A stretch of DNA of 64,000 bases from Paenibacillus pabuli NBRC 13638. Lineage in GTDB: Bacteria > Bacillota > Bacilli > Paenibacillales > Paenibacillaceae. Position numbers and translations under genes: made by a program. The stretch lies in NCBI RefSeq assembly GCF_001514495.1, contig NZ_BCNM01000001.1, positions 806,001 to 870,000 on the forward strand, in the 5' to 3' direction. This document shows, piece after piece, positions 29,001 through 37,328 of the stretch. Each line of letters opens with the position of its first letter. Position 1 is the stretch's first letter. Under the pieces are notes generated by a model that ran no database searches, had not been told where the DNA came from, and saw nothing but the letters and a program-made list of their open reading frames with translations.

Positions 29001-29554
29001 TCCGTTATATGGAGGACGGCACGTTTAATACCGTCGATGAGGATGAATATGAACTTCCCTCAGGTTCGCTGGTGGGACTGATTCATCCACTCGAACTGGA
29101 TCAGGCTGTGCTCGAAGGATGGAAAACACAGCTGGAGGATTACGAGATCAAGCAGCCTTTTGAACAGCTGAATCGTGAAATTCATGTGCTTGAGGAGGAA
29201 GACAAAAACAAGATTGAATATGATCGCTTGCCAGAATCTGAGTTCTCACCTACTGCCTTCCCCAAAGCACTGGAGAAGTACGGCTGGATCAAAGGGCCCG
29301 CGCAGGATGGCGGTTGGTATCATGAATTTTACAAAGAGTATGGAGATCTTGTCGCCGAATTGCGGTTCAGTGGTACGAGTATCACGTATTATGAAGGATT
29401 GGAAGAGATTACGCTGGAATCTCTGCATTTCTTTAAACCAGGCAGTCAGAAACACTATTATTATGGCGATCACAAGGCGATTGCGTTGGGTGAAATCGCG
29501 GGTCGTGTGTTCAGTGAAACCATCTATGATATTTTAAGAGCGTCAGGACGCTGA
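26039..29554 (+). CDS. DUF4132 protein (YehI/MolR-like), 1171 residues
   Basis: A very large cytosolic protein, mostly helical with HEAT-like stretches (for example near residues 690-860, SALFGDVQIVNILAPQIKEW). The C-terminal 300 residues carry the DUF4132 pattern: LWAAEDWTALFVQNVIMQKF, GLIWGTYEDGQLVNTFRYME, LIHPLELD and the end region ALGEIAGRVFSETIYDILR. E. coli homologues YehI and MolR have unknown biochemical function. ATG 26039 has AAGGAGG upstream. It lies between the VWA and SWIM genes, and its stop is 4 bases before the SWIM start, so it belongs to the operon. The size suggests a scaffold or substrate-recognition subunit. Confidence 0.83.
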   Translation: MLTADRAVEALVEKFAEVCSNEYSLKTDRSSEIVDYVMGTTDKFPDLIGKSSHYAYQTIDVLLKLAKKDDGELFFRAGAIVIHMESTYSRRNSWRTDGLTICLGNESEARGLSWKSKSNDHIGGLLSRLEKIIQFAGEKEIQEEIKSRLKGNFEDVINGMLLLRLYSDLGVEASHRAQVQQLTQSLPALFQHVMTSEPSKLQQELHTLIEPLAVCNFQTKHNRSAYELKEEFLQEKRQQVVAENYSDTSLSKKEQLSYSVFEKTMILVSSALLYMVNISGGKQRFLENKGETGSVLLEAIHQLHEIYPLEVRRYLLRMDPRAKNANELLSGLVPLDEPYQLIETLRTELEAYTIPWQFLKSAIVSEPQQAIRAYHLLKAPFLKLCIQKILEDDGIAVPDVDETVEQAVFSALRHPLDGGRQGLAIARYLNGESTLEQYWEDPNSRGLFNNLNRDKKRVHNLISISFLPLDSEAMRRFVILTTYPEWTLDIVSDMYQSYAFSGEKLLERYGHDPEVQKEKLLSSLLSLNGMTDYRYRSMPQDEYRRIIQHNLDYAIGQYKKLPTDTRILVLEITFEQRHELSTKQMAEAIRAGLQDSSKKANGVALSEFNRTPDPDLYTAIYRSEKKVGVKEMALSAIRSLDHSKVIYRELLDSEKSSDWKNLIQILLDTADQSPEYAHAALADQADAKKLARLSWLSLNDLPSLVRLEDKSPLDDRIKQYLLVQSIDHTSAPNERLNELREYVSEESLARFAGELLQLWIQEGASAKEKWVMYLSALFGDVQIVNILAPQIKEWTENSRGAIAADAVKVLAYLKEPSALMAIDKIKRSVKNRQVKGAAEEALQLAAENSGLTSEQLEDRLVTTLGFDENGTMQLSYGERSFLIKVNGDLQVVVLNEETGKSVKSLPAPAQKDDAELAAQSKARFTQLKKDLKTMVSIQAQRLEESLSKQRLWAAEDWTALFVQNVIMQKFAVGLIWGTYEDGQLVNTFRYMEDGTFNTVDEDEYELPSGSLVGLIHPLELDQAVLEGWKTQLEDYEIKQPFEQLNREIHVLEEEDKNKIEYDRLPESEFSPTAFPKALEKYGWIKGPAQDGGWYHEFYKEYGDLVAELRFSGTSITYYEGLEEITLESLHFFKPGSQKHYYYGDHKAIALGEIAGRVFSETIYDILRASGR

Positions 29555-29558
29555 TCAC

Positions 29559-31331
29559 GTGAGTGAATTTGAACAGAAATTCGGAATATTTGCGAAGTTG
29601 TGTACTGAAGATTATCTGATTCGGTATGCCAACAAAGGATTGTATAAACGTTCTCTGAAAGAGTTGGATAACGGCGTTAGTGTGCAATACACCTGGGATG
29701 TAGCCTCTGTGAGTTGTCAGTTGAGCGATGGTACACAATGTACACTTGAACATACACTGGATCATTGGGAGTGTTCCTGCCCGGCAGACAATATTTGCAA
29801 ACATGTCCTGATATCGATTTTATATTATCAACGGCAATACCAAGCTGAGGATCAAGTGAATCAGGCTGTAGACGCGTCATCTGAAGAGTTGGAGTCTGTG
29901 TCTAATGTCGATGATCCTAAGGCAGTGCAAGCTCCAGATAATCATCCTCTAGTAACGGAATCCCGATTCCACTGGATGATTGAAGCGGATATTTCTTCTT
30001 TAATTAAATCGTATAGTTCCTCCTTGATTGAAGAAGTTCTGTTCCGATTAAGATATCCGGAGCAGATTGAAGTAGTGGACGATTCTCTTCTAACGGTGCG
30101 TCTGGTGAAGCAAGAGATTGAGGTCTCGTTTACAGAAGAAGCGAGTCTGGCCAAGGCTCTGTGCAAAGTAAAACAAACGGCTGGCCATATGGCCAAGCTT
30201 GAAGCGCTGCTGCGGTACCGGATGCAACATGGTTTGAATGATACGGAAGACTTAAGCGAAAAAGTCCATGATGCCAAATTTTCAATTCAAACCGTGCGAG
30301 AATGTCGCTCCATGCTGACCGATCTGTTAAAGACGGGACTTGCTCGTCTACCACAATCGTATATGGCCCAATTGGAGACAATGGCCATTGCTGCTCATAG
30401 TGGTCAACTCCCTGACGTGGAGCGGAGTTTACGCGGGATTCAGGGAGAATTGCAGTTGTTTTTCAACAGACATGTACGTTTCTCCATGCAGTCCCTGCTT
30501 GATCGGGTGAGCAAATTGGTTCTTGCACTCCAGGTACTTGAAGAAGAAAAGGTATCTGCGTTAAAGCAGAGCCAGCTCATTGGCCGTTTTCGCAGTAAAT
30601 ATTTTACGGTCCCTGCACTGCATTTGTATGGTTTGGGTGCAGATGCGTGGGAGACGCGATCCGGTTACCGTGGAATTACTTATTATTTCTATTGTTTTGA
30701 TGATCAGGAAATATACACCTACAGTGATGTGCGGGCTGTATACTATGAAGATCATCAGTTTTCATATACTGAGCATTACAGTTCCTTCACGCCATGGCTG
30801 CCCAATCTGAGTTTTCGTCAATTTGCCGGGGAAGAGGTGCAGTTTCGCGCGGTGAAAGTAAATGAAGAGCATAGGCTTTCCTCCGGAGAAAGTGCGAAGC
30901 TTACACTATTGTCCCGAACAGAAGTGGAAGCTGTGAATCTGGGCAAGTATATGCAAGATGCAGCCTCCCTACTTGATGAGCATTCACGACCGTTTGAGTT
31001 GTTTTCTGTTCCGAAAGAGCAACTGGCGATGATTAAGGTTGCTAGAATTGTAGAGAAGCGCTTTGATAAACAAGTACAGGACCTTATTCTTACGATAGAG
31101 AGTGAAAAGGGAGAGACATTGGACCTGACGCTTCCTTATTCTGCGGAATGGCAAACCCTGATCAAAAGACTGGAGTCGAGTTATGGTGCAGGGGCACTCG
31201 AACACTTCTATGCTTTTGTGCGTATAGAGCAACCACGGATATACCCGATCAGTTTCCTGAAGGGTCAAACGGTGATCAATCTGAAACTGGATACGGGCTA
31301 TGGAAGGACGGAGAGATTTGGAAGACTATAG
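29559..31331 (+). CDS. SWIM zinc-finger protein (YehQ-like)
   Basis: A 590-residue protein with a SWIM zinc finger near the N-terminus: ligands Cys72, Cys74, Cys80 and His82 in WECSCPADNICKHVLIS. SWIM fingers bind DNA or proteins. The rest has no recognised catalytic motif; there is a helical middle (about 180-350) and a beta-rich C-terminal part. GTG 29559 begins right after the DUF4132 stop, without a strong ribosome binding site, implying coupling. Homologous to E. coli YehQ by context and domain. Together with the MoxR, DUF5682, VWA and DUF4132 proteins it completes a five-gene set. Confidence 0.85.
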   Translation: MSEFEQKFGIFAKLCTEDYLIRYANKGLYKRSLKELDNGVSVQYTWDVASVSCQLSDGTQCTLEHTLDHWECSCPADNICKHVLISILYYQRQYQAEDQVNQAVDASSEELESVSNVDDPKAVQAPDNHPLVTESRFHWMIEADISSLIKSYSSSLIEEVLFRLRYPEQIEVVDDSLLTVRLVKQEIEVSFTEEASLAKALCKVKQTAGHMAKLEALLRYRMQHGLNDTEDLSEKVHDAKFSIQTVRECRSMLTDLLKTGLARLPQSYMAQLETMAIAAHSGQLPDVERSLRGIQGELQLFFNRHVRFSMQSLLDRVSKLVLALQVLEEEKVSALKQSQLIGRFRSKYFTVPALHLYGLGADAWETRSGYRGITYYFYCFDDQEIYTYSDVRAVYYEDHQFSYTEHYSSFTPWLPNLSFRQFAGEEVQFRAVKVNEEHRLSSGESAKLTLLSRTEVEAVNLGKYMQDAASLLDEHSRPFELFSVPKEQLAMIKVARIVEKRFDKQVQDLILTIESEKGETLDLTLPYSAEWQTLIKRLESSYGAGALEHFYAFVRIEQPRIYPISFLKGQTVINLKLDTGYGRTERFGRL

Positions 31332-31596
31332 TCAGTTGATGCAGAGGATCAGCAGCTGGTCCGAAGAGTTGTTGCTTCGGGGATTATCCCAATTCACTCT
31401 GAGAGATATCGACATATTGGAGCAGCTGGTTACGGATACTTCGAGGTTTCAGATGAATTTCCTTCGTGAAGTGTTGGAACACATGATTGAAGAGGGCCGG
31501 AAAATTGCTTTGGGGAACAGTAGTGAAGAGCGTTTGCTGTTTCATTATTGCTGCCTCACACAGTATGTACAACTCAGCACTCAGGAATCATCCTGA
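31300..31596 (+). CDS. small helical protein overlapping the SWIM gene end
   Basis: A 98-residue ORF in another frame that overlaps the last 32 bases of the SWIM gene and stops just before the operon terminator. Composition is protein-like and helical (SWSEELLLRGLSQFTLRD, FLREVLEHMIEEGRKIALG). The ATG at 31300 lies next to GGAAGG; an internal ATG at 31339 is an alternative start. No family recognised. The position suggests a small last subunit of the same system, or a split-off C-terminal part of the SWIM protein. Confidence 0.6.
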   Translation: MEGRRDLEDYSQLMQRISSWSEELLLRGLSQFTLRDIDILEQLVTDTSRFQMNFLREVLEHMIEEGRKIALGNSSEERLLFHYCCLTQYVQLSTQESS

Positions 31597-31614
31597 ATCG
31601 ATATACCCTTAAAG

Positions 31615-31648
31615 AATTGCAGAAGCGAAAGCCTCTGCAATTTTTTTT
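31615..31648 (+). terminator. terminator closing the MoxR/DUF5682/VWA/DUF4132/SWIM operon
   Basis: Perfect stem AATTGCAGA/TCTGCAATT with a 10-base loop and eight T residues. This is the first strong terminator after 20.97 kb, supporting one transcription unit from 21.3 to 31.6 kb. Confidence 0.88.
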
Positions 31649-31706
31649 ATCGAATTTGAGTAAATTACGTTTCTGAAACGAATCTAATATAGAAGGGAGG
31701 GTGAGC

Positions 31707-32249
31707 ATGAAGGAAGAACAGATCAGGAAAGCAGTTGCAAGGCGTGACCATGAAGCCATGGAATGGGTGATGGACCAGTATGCCGGATTGTTGTGGAAAA
31801 TTGTTTATTCTATATTACATAATGTCTCTTCTGAAGAAGTCGAAGAATGTGTAGCAGACGCCTTTTTTTCATTTTGGCAAAATCCACTTTCTTTCCAGCC
31901 AGAGCGCAGTAGTTTGAAAAATTATTTAGCTACCATTGCGAAGAACAAGGCCATTGATCGTTACCGGAAATGGAATCGCAGAAGTGAAATTACGTATGAA
32001 GAGAGCATTCATTATGTTCAAACCGAGGACACACTTTCTCAATTGCTCAGTAAAGAAAGGCATCAAGAATTGGAGCAAGCTATTGAATCCTTTCCCGAAC
32101 CTGATCGAGAGATTCTGAAGCGTCGATTCTACGAAGGGCAGAAGCCATTGGAAATCTCGGAAGCTTTGTCTTTGCACATCAGACAGGTTCACAACAAAAT
32201 TTATCGTTCAAAACAACGACTGCGTGAGTGGTGGATACAAAAGAAATAA
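31707..32249 (+). CDS. sigma-70 family (ECF-type) RNA polymerase sigma factor
   Basis: A 180-residue alternative sigma factor. Region 2: MEWVMDQYAGLLWKIVYSIL, VEECVADAFFSFWQNP and SSLKNYLATIAKNKAIDRYR. Region 4: ESFPEPDREILKRRFYEGQK followed by the helix-turn-helix PLEISEALSLHIRQVHNKI. ATG 31707 is chosen because GGGAGG abuts an earlier in-frame GTG (31701). The downstream gene, 14 bp away, is a DUF4179 membrane protein, the usual anti-sigma partner, so activity is probably held back until an envelope signal arrives. The regulon is unknown. Confidence 0.92.
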   Translation: MKEEQIRKAVARRDHEAMEWVMDQYAGLLWKIVYSILHNVSSEEVEECVADAFFSFWQNPLSFQPERSSLKNYLATIAKNKAIDRYRKWNRRSEITYEESIHYVQTEDTLSQLLSKERHQELEQAIESFPEPDREILKRRFYEGQKPLEISEALSLHIRQVHNKIYRSKQRLREWWIQKK

Positions 32250-32263
32250 AGGAGGTGATCCCC

Positions 32264-33634
32264 ATGTCGAATCCAGGAGATCATTTTACGGAACAGAACC
32301 TAAACCATATCAAGAAATTATTTAATGAAAAAGCAGGCCTTGAGGCAAATTCTCAACGTAATTCACAGCAGAATAGAACACGACAATATAATAGGAGAAT
32401 CCTTAAGATAATCTATATTCCCATTGCAGCCATCTTGTCTTTATCTATTGTTACAGGTGCAGCAGCTGCCATGGGAGTGATTGACCTTTCAGCCATGTTA
32501 CAATTTCTAGGCGTAGATCGAATCAACATTCTTCATCCCGTAAACAAGACCAGTGAAGATCAGGGCATACGGATGCAGACGCTTGGTGCTGTTCGAGACG
32601 GCAGCACAACTGAAATCTATGTAGCCCTCACGGATTTAACGGCAGACCGAGTGAATGCTTCGCTTGATGTCTATGATTTTCATGTATCAGGTGGTCGGGC
32701 AAATAACGCACAGTTAGTACAGTATGATGCAGCTGAGAGGACAGCAATTGTCCGATTCTTGGTGCAGGGAAAAAGGTTCAGCAATCGAATGAGCGTCCAG
32801 ATTCGTTCTTTTTTATCAGGTGCCTCTAAAGAAGAGAATTATGATTCTGGGCTCAACCTCTCAGAACTCCTGAGTAATAAGCAGCAGAATGAAGTTGATA
32901 CGCTTGATCCACTCGAAGACTGGATTAGCGGGTGGGGAGGTCCTTCCACTCTGGAATTAAGTGAACAGGAATTCATTCATGTCCTTCGTCAGGATCAGAC
33001 CCATATCAAGTTGCCTGGGATCGATTGGATGTATATATCCAATATAGGTTTCGTTGATGGGAAATTGCATATTCAGATTAATCCAGATGACGAGATGGGT
33101 AGATACAATCATGGAGAGTTTTTCTTCACGGATGATCAAGGGAACAAGCAGGATATCCCCATGAACAGTGTCTCCTATGGCTCTTATACCAAAGGTGGTA
33201 CTAGATACGGCGGGGATTATGAGGAGTATATTTTTGACATTTCAGATATTAGTCAACTTGATCATCTTCAACTTAAAGGAAACTTTACCAGTTACGATCA
33301 GTTCATTACGGGGCAATGGAAAACGACCTTTGATCTGAAGCAAGATTCATTAAGTAAAACTGGAGAAACAACGCTGGTGATGAATGAGGATATACGTACA
33401 GAGATTAAGGTCTCTTCCCTCGGTGTTACGCTTATGGGCAAAGGGATCGATCAAATCCTCCCTGAGAATCTTCATATAGAACTTTATCTGAATGATGGCA
33501 CGAGCATTCTCGCCAAACCGGGGTTTCTGAATCTTGATGATAATTTGATGAAGTGGATCTCACCTCACCCAATACCAGTTAACGAAGTGAATTATCTGAT
33601 GTTGAACGGCCAGAAAGTGAATTTACAAGAATAA
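32264..33634 (+). CDS. DUF4179 membrane protein, probable anti-sigma factor
   Basis: A 456-residue protein. A short cytosolic N-terminus (about 1-45) is followed by one membrane helix (ILKIIYIPIAAILSLSIVTG, about 46-68), a DUF4179-type extracytoplasmic domain and a further beta-rich part. The first block after the membrane (AAAMGVIDLSAMLQFLGV, AVRDGSTTEIYVALTDL) is the DUF4179 signature. ATG 32264 has a strong AAGGAGGTG. It directly follows the sigma factor gene and presumably binds that protein through the cytosolic segment. A strong terminator follows. Confidence 0.82.
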   Translation: MSNPGDHFTEQNLNHIKKLFNEKAGLEANSQRNSQQNRTRQYNRRILKIIYIPIAAILSLSIVTGAAAAMGVIDLSAMLQFLGVDRINILHPVNKTSEDQGIRMQTLGAVRDGSTTEIYVALTDLTADRVNASLDVYDFHVSGGRANNAQLVQYDAAERTAIVRFLVQGKRFSNRMSVQIRSFLSGASKEENYDSGLNLSELLSNKQQNEVDTLDPLEDWISGWGGPSTLELSEQEFIHVLRQDQTHIKLPGIDWMYISNIGFVDGKLHIQINPDDEMGRYNHGEFFFTDDQGNKQDIPMNSVSYGSYTKGGTRYGGDYEEYIFDISDISQLDHLQLKGNFTSYDQFITGQWKTTFDLKQDSLSKTGETTLVMNEDIRTEIKVSSLGVTLMGKGIDQILPENLHIELYLNDGTSILAKPGFLNLDDNLMKWISPHPIPVNEVNYLMLNGQKVNLQE

Positions 33635-33650
33635 TTAGGGATACTTACCC

Positions 33651-33683
33651 AAAAAGAGCGGTTTTAACGACTGCTCTTTTTTT
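33651..33683 (+). terminator. terminator of the sigma/DUF4179 operon
   Basis: Arms AAAGAGC and GCTCTTT around a 14-base loop, followed by a T-run. Confidence 0.8.
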
Positions 33684-33809
33684 ATGATTTTGCTATTAGA
33701 TTCAACGATTTTCCTTCAAAGAAACGGTTAGTTTTGCTCAGATGTCATATCCTCGCTTATGATGCATACCCATACATTAGGCGAATGCTGTCTTAAGGAG
33801 GAAACAGGC

Positions 33810-36329
33810 ATGTCCATGAGTGAACCTCTGTTAACGCAAATTGTCAATCAACATATCCCGGCTGACGCGACTATCGTCACCATTGATAAACCGGTCAAAC
33901 ATCCGGCGATTTACGCTTCTGATCTTACGGGAGACGGTATGCCCGAGATCGCTGCTGTGTATCAGCAGGGCGGAGAGTTAATGCTTCTTGTTCTGAAATT
34001 TTACCAAAGTCACTGGATCAAGATGTCTTTGACTAAAGGATTGGGTTATGGCGTTACCTTGCTGACAGCAGCATCTGTGACGTCCACGGCGAGGAATAAT
34101 CTCATTGTTGGCTGGCAAATTGGTGCGATCTGGTCGAAGCTCGCGGTATACGATTGGACGGAAAACGGACTGACGGATCTGGCGCCAGAAGATCTGTATT
34201 ACAGCCATGCAGAGATTATCGATATGCCGGGTCACCACGGCAGAGACGGTAAAGTGGAGATTGCACTCTGGATTCATGACACAGGTGAAGCTTATCGGGT
34301 CGAGATCATCCGCTGGCAAAATGGGAACTGGGTTCCCGCAACAGATGTATATCCGTATTACTTTCTTAAAGTCATACAGTATTACGAACCCTTGGTAGAA
34401 CAACATCCAGATTACCTTTTCTATTGGTACTATCTTGCGGACGCTCAGTATAAAGCCGGCTTATTTCCTGCTGCACTCGTTTCTGTCCAAAAAGCGTTAA
34501 GCATCAACAAACCCTATCCTTCACGTGAGGTTCTGCTTGAGTTGGAAAAGAAGATCAGGCAAGCCATCGGCCCAGAGGGTCTTCCCCATGCACGTGAAAC
34601 GACGTGGTTATTTCCCGTCTCGGTCAGAACAACAACTGGAATCCGGTGGGGTTATATGGACGCGCAGGGTCGTATTCGATTGGAACCAATACTTGACGAT
34701 GCCCAGAATTTTCAGAGCAATGGTTTGGCTGTTGTAGTAAAAGACGGGAAGGCAGGCATTATCAATCTTAACGGCCAATTTGTCGTTCAACCTGTATACG
34801 ATTCCATTAACTCTTTTGCAGAAGGTCGGGCTATTGTTATCGATGCTCAAGGGTTCAAGATGATCGATGAACAAGGTACCGTTCTGACCAAACGGGCGTA
34901 TCCGTTCATTGCGAATGTAAAGGACGGCCGAGCGCTGTTTTACCTTTCAGACAGCAGTCAGGCAGGCGGGGAAGTCAGTCGTTACGGGTATTTGGACACC
35001 TCTGGAAATGAGGTAATTCGGGCGCAATTCGCTTCAGCGAACGATTTTCAGGATGGCAAGGCTGTTGTGCAGATCAAAGAAAATGAATATGCGTTAATCG
35101 ACAGGAATGGTCAGCGGCTGGCGACGTATCCGTATGCCTATGTAGGACCTCAGGGTGACGGGTTACTTCCTTTTCAGAAAGAAACATCGGGTAAATACGG
35201 TTATATCGACGAAAGGGGGCATATCCGAATCCAGCCTAGCTTCACCTCGGCTTTTCCGTTTAATGGTGGGTACGCTATTGTGAATACAGCGAAGGATTAC
35301 AATTTCATCTATGGCGTTATTAATACACAGGGCAATTTTACGATCCAACCCGCCTACAATGATATTCGAGATCTGGGAGAACATCGGCTGGCCCTGGGGC
35401 AAGCGATTGATCCGGGTCAGTCTTTTCTGGGTTCGGTTTATGCCATTGCAGAGGTCAGCGGCAGCAGGCTTTCGGATTTTGTATATACGGATGTAGCGAA
35501 TTATAAGGGAGGACTGGCTTCAGCGACCAATGGAACACAAACGTTCTTTCTGGATCTAAATGGGCGACCTGCATCGGGATACCCCCGTGTTGAAGGTTCA
35601 GGGACATTGGAGGTAGTCGCTCCCGAGCTGATCAAGGCGTATGTCGACCAGCGTGTATCCTATGTAAACCGTGGGGGACAGATCATTTGGCGGCAAAATA
35701 CAATCGTTCCGCTTCAACCTCCTTATCGAGTACGCGAAGAGAAATATAAACCCAATCCAGATTACCTCGTGTATTACCCGCAGCTGGAAGGGTTAACCGA
35801 TCAAGCTGTTCAGCTTGCAGTAAACGCCAAGTTAAAGGCACTATCCCAAGTAAAGCCCATCCCAGCCAATCAGAAGCTGGATTACACGTATACAGGGGAT
35901 TTTGATATTACGTTCTACCAGCAGCAATTGCTTCAACTCAAGCTAACGGGTTATAACTACCCGGCTGGTGCAGCACATGGCATGCCAACGATGATCTATG
36001 CGATTATTAATCTGAGCAGCGGTCAGATGTATGAGCTCAAGGATTTATTTAAGCCGAACAGTGACTATGTGAAGGTACTTAGCAAAATCGTAGGAGATCA
36101 GATCAAGAATGATCCGCAGTACGCTTATGTTTTTCCGGACACGTATGAGGGTATCAGCCCGGATCAGCCGTTTTTTGTTACAGCGGATGCATTGCATCTA
36201 TACTTTAACCCTTATGATATCGCTCCGTACGCTGCAGGATTTCCGACCTTTACGATTCCTTTTGCCCAGATCAAGAATATCATTAATACAGAGGGCTCAT
36301 TCTGGAAAGCTTTTCACGAGGAATCGTAA
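33810..36329 (+). CDS. WG-repeat protein with C-terminal DUF3298/RsiV-like domain
   Basis: An 839-residue protein. Residues about 20-190 form an FG-GAP-like segment (ASDLTGDGMPEIAAVYQQGG). A TPR-like stretch follows (YWYYLADAQYKAGLFPAAL). About 270-620 is a series of WG repeats (WGYMDAQGRIRLEPIL, YGYIDERGHIRIQP, YGVINTQGNFTIQP). The last 200 residues match DUF4163/DUF3298 (AAHGMPTMIYAIINLSSGQM, FPTFTIPFAQIKNII), found in RsiV and PdaC as lysozyme or peptidoglycan-related domains. No signal peptide is seen with start ATG 33810 (AAGGAGG upstream). It follows the sigma/anti-sigma pair, so a role in the same envelope response is possible. Confidence 0.82.
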   Translation: MSMSEPLLTQIVNQHIPADATIVTIDKPVKHPAIYASDLTGDGMPEIAAVYQQGGELMLLVLKFYQSHWIKMSLTKGLGYGVTLLTAASVTSTARNNLIVGWQIGAIWSKLAVYDWTENGLTDLAPEDLYYSHAEIIDMPGHHGRDGKVEIALWIHDTGEAYRVEIIRWQNGNWVPATDVYPYYFLKVIQYYEPLVEQHPDYLFYWYYLADAQYKAGLFPAALVSVQKALSINKPYPSREVLLELEKKIRQAIGPEGLPHARETTWLFPVSVRTTTGIRWGYMDAQGRIRLEPILDDAQNFQSNGLAVVVKDGKAGIINLNGQFVVQPVYDSINSFAEGRAIVIDAQGFKMIDEQGTVLTKRAYPFIANVKDGRALFYLSDSSQAGGEVSRYGYLDTSGNEVIRAQFASANDFQDGKAVVQIKENEYALIDRNGQRLATYPYAYVGPQGDGLLPFQKETSGKYGYIDERGHIRIQPSFTSAFPFNGGYAIVNTAKDYNFIYGVINTQGNFTIQPAYNDIRDLGEHRLALGQAIDPGQSFLGSVYAIAEVSGSRLSDFVYTDVANYKGGLASATNGTQTFFLDLNGRPASGYPRVEGSGTLEVVAPELIKAYVDQRVSYVNRGGQIIWRQNTIVPLQPPYRVREEKYKPNPDYLVYYPQLEGLTDQAVQLAVNAKLKALSQVKPIPANQKLDYTYTGDFDITFYQQQLLQLKLTGYNYPAGAAHGMPTMIYAIINLSSGQMYELKDLFKPNSDYVKVLSKIVGDQIKNDPQYAYVFPDTYEGISPDQPFFVTADALHLYFNPYDIAPYAAGFPTFTIPFAQIKNIINTEGSFWKAFHEES

Positions 36330-36395
36330 CCCAATCCATTTTCCCCCGTAACCTAATGCCTACGAATGGTGTTTAGATAGGGGAGGGGATCTAGA

Positions 36396-36567
36396 TTGTT
36401 GCTGAACGCTGTTCAACGTTTTCTGGTTTTTGGGGATTGAGTTTGTTATCGTGATCGTTGAGACATACCATCTGAACCGAACGACATCCATTTGGCTATT
36501 TGGTCTTGCAGGAGTGATTTACGCCATAGTAAAATATAGGGTTTTGCAAAGGTATAAGGTGAGCTGA
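36396..36567 (+). pseudogene. frameshifted small membrane protein gene
   Basis: A good ribosome binding site (GGGAGGGG, 36381-36388) precedes TTG 36396, which reads L-L-L-N-A-V-Q-R-F and soon meets a stop. In the next frame, from about 36418, a convincing membrane sequence continues to 36567 (FWFLGIEFVIVIVE, TSIWLFGLAGVIYAIVKY). A one-base slip within the T-rich stretch TTTTCTGGTTTTTGG joins the two into a protein of about 56 residues with two helices. The intact gene would be a small integral membrane protein of unknown role; here it is broken, or the sequence has an error. Confidence 0.45.
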
Positions 36568-36610
36568 AAAAAATCATCGAAGTCAGTAAAGAAAGTTTGG
36601 AGGAAACATT

Positions 36611-37009
36611 TTGTACAAAGCAGGTTTTTGGATAAGGCTCGGCGCCAGTTTTTTGGATGGTATTATTATTGCATTACCTTTAATGGTGATCGCAGGACTC
36701 ATTACAGGAAACTTTGATAGTGATGAACCGATCGCGAAGATATTAAGTGCATTGTATTCCATTTTATTGCCCGTATTTTGGTATGGTAGAACGATTGGAA
36801 AACGCATCTGCGGAATTCGAATTCGAAAATACGATACGCAGGAGCCCCCGGGAATTGGAACCATGTTGATGCGAGTTGTTGTTGCAGGAATAGTGTATTT
36901 TATTACGTTTGGCATTGGTTTCATTGTAAGTGTCATCATGGTTGCTGTACGAGAAGACAAACGTACAATACATGATTTTATCGCAGGTACCGAAGTCGTC
37001 TGGGACTAA
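36611..37009 (+). CDS. RDD-family membrane protein
   Basis: A 132-residue integral membrane protein with the RDD pattern. The Arg/Asp motif of the first helix is FWIRLGASFLDGIIIALPL, the second region is WYGRTIGKRICGIRI, and the end shows REDKRTIHDFIAGTEVV. RDD proteins are small three- to four-helix membrane proteins, some linked to ion or drug resistance; no specific role can be given. TTG start 36611 with GGAGGAAAC upstream. It is a single gene followed by a terminator. Confidence 0.9.
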   Translation: MYKAGFWIRLGASFLDGIIIALPLMVIAGLITGNFDSDEPIAKILSALYSILLPVFWYGRTIGKRICGIRIRKYDTQEPPGIGTMLMRVVVAGIVYFITFGIGFIVSVIMVAVREDKRTIHDFIAGTEVVWD

Positions 37010-37328
37010 ACATGAGAAGGCGTGCCCTGGCCAACATATTCAATGTATTCAAATCCACTCATATTCACTCACGTTACAGATTATGAACCTTGTTCATAGT
37101 CTGTTTTTTTGTGATGTCAGAAGTACGGTCACAAACCCGCGCCAACACGGCAAATTTAAAGCATTCCAGATGATTATATAAAGAATTCGTCTATCGTTTT
37201 GGCTAAATGATCATTTGGTTCTGACGAAATCAACATGTCATTTTATCTTTTGCGAATATCGCTACAATGCGCTCTCCCTTAATCTGAGGTAGAGCACAGA
37301 CATTCCCAAAAGGTGGAGGATAAGGTCC
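37010..37328. other. intergenic region between RDD gene and sugar importer operon
   Basis: It holds the RDD terminator (37076-37110) and then about 200 AT-rich bases that must contain the importer promoter. TACAAT at 37264-37269 could be a -10 box, but no good -35 box is at the right distance. No gene or further repeat recognised. Confidence 0.4.
37076..37110 (+). terminator. terminator after the RDD gene
   Basis: Stem ACAGATTATGAAC/GTTCATAGTCTGT (one mismatch) with loop CTT, followed by seven T residues. Confidence 0.82.
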
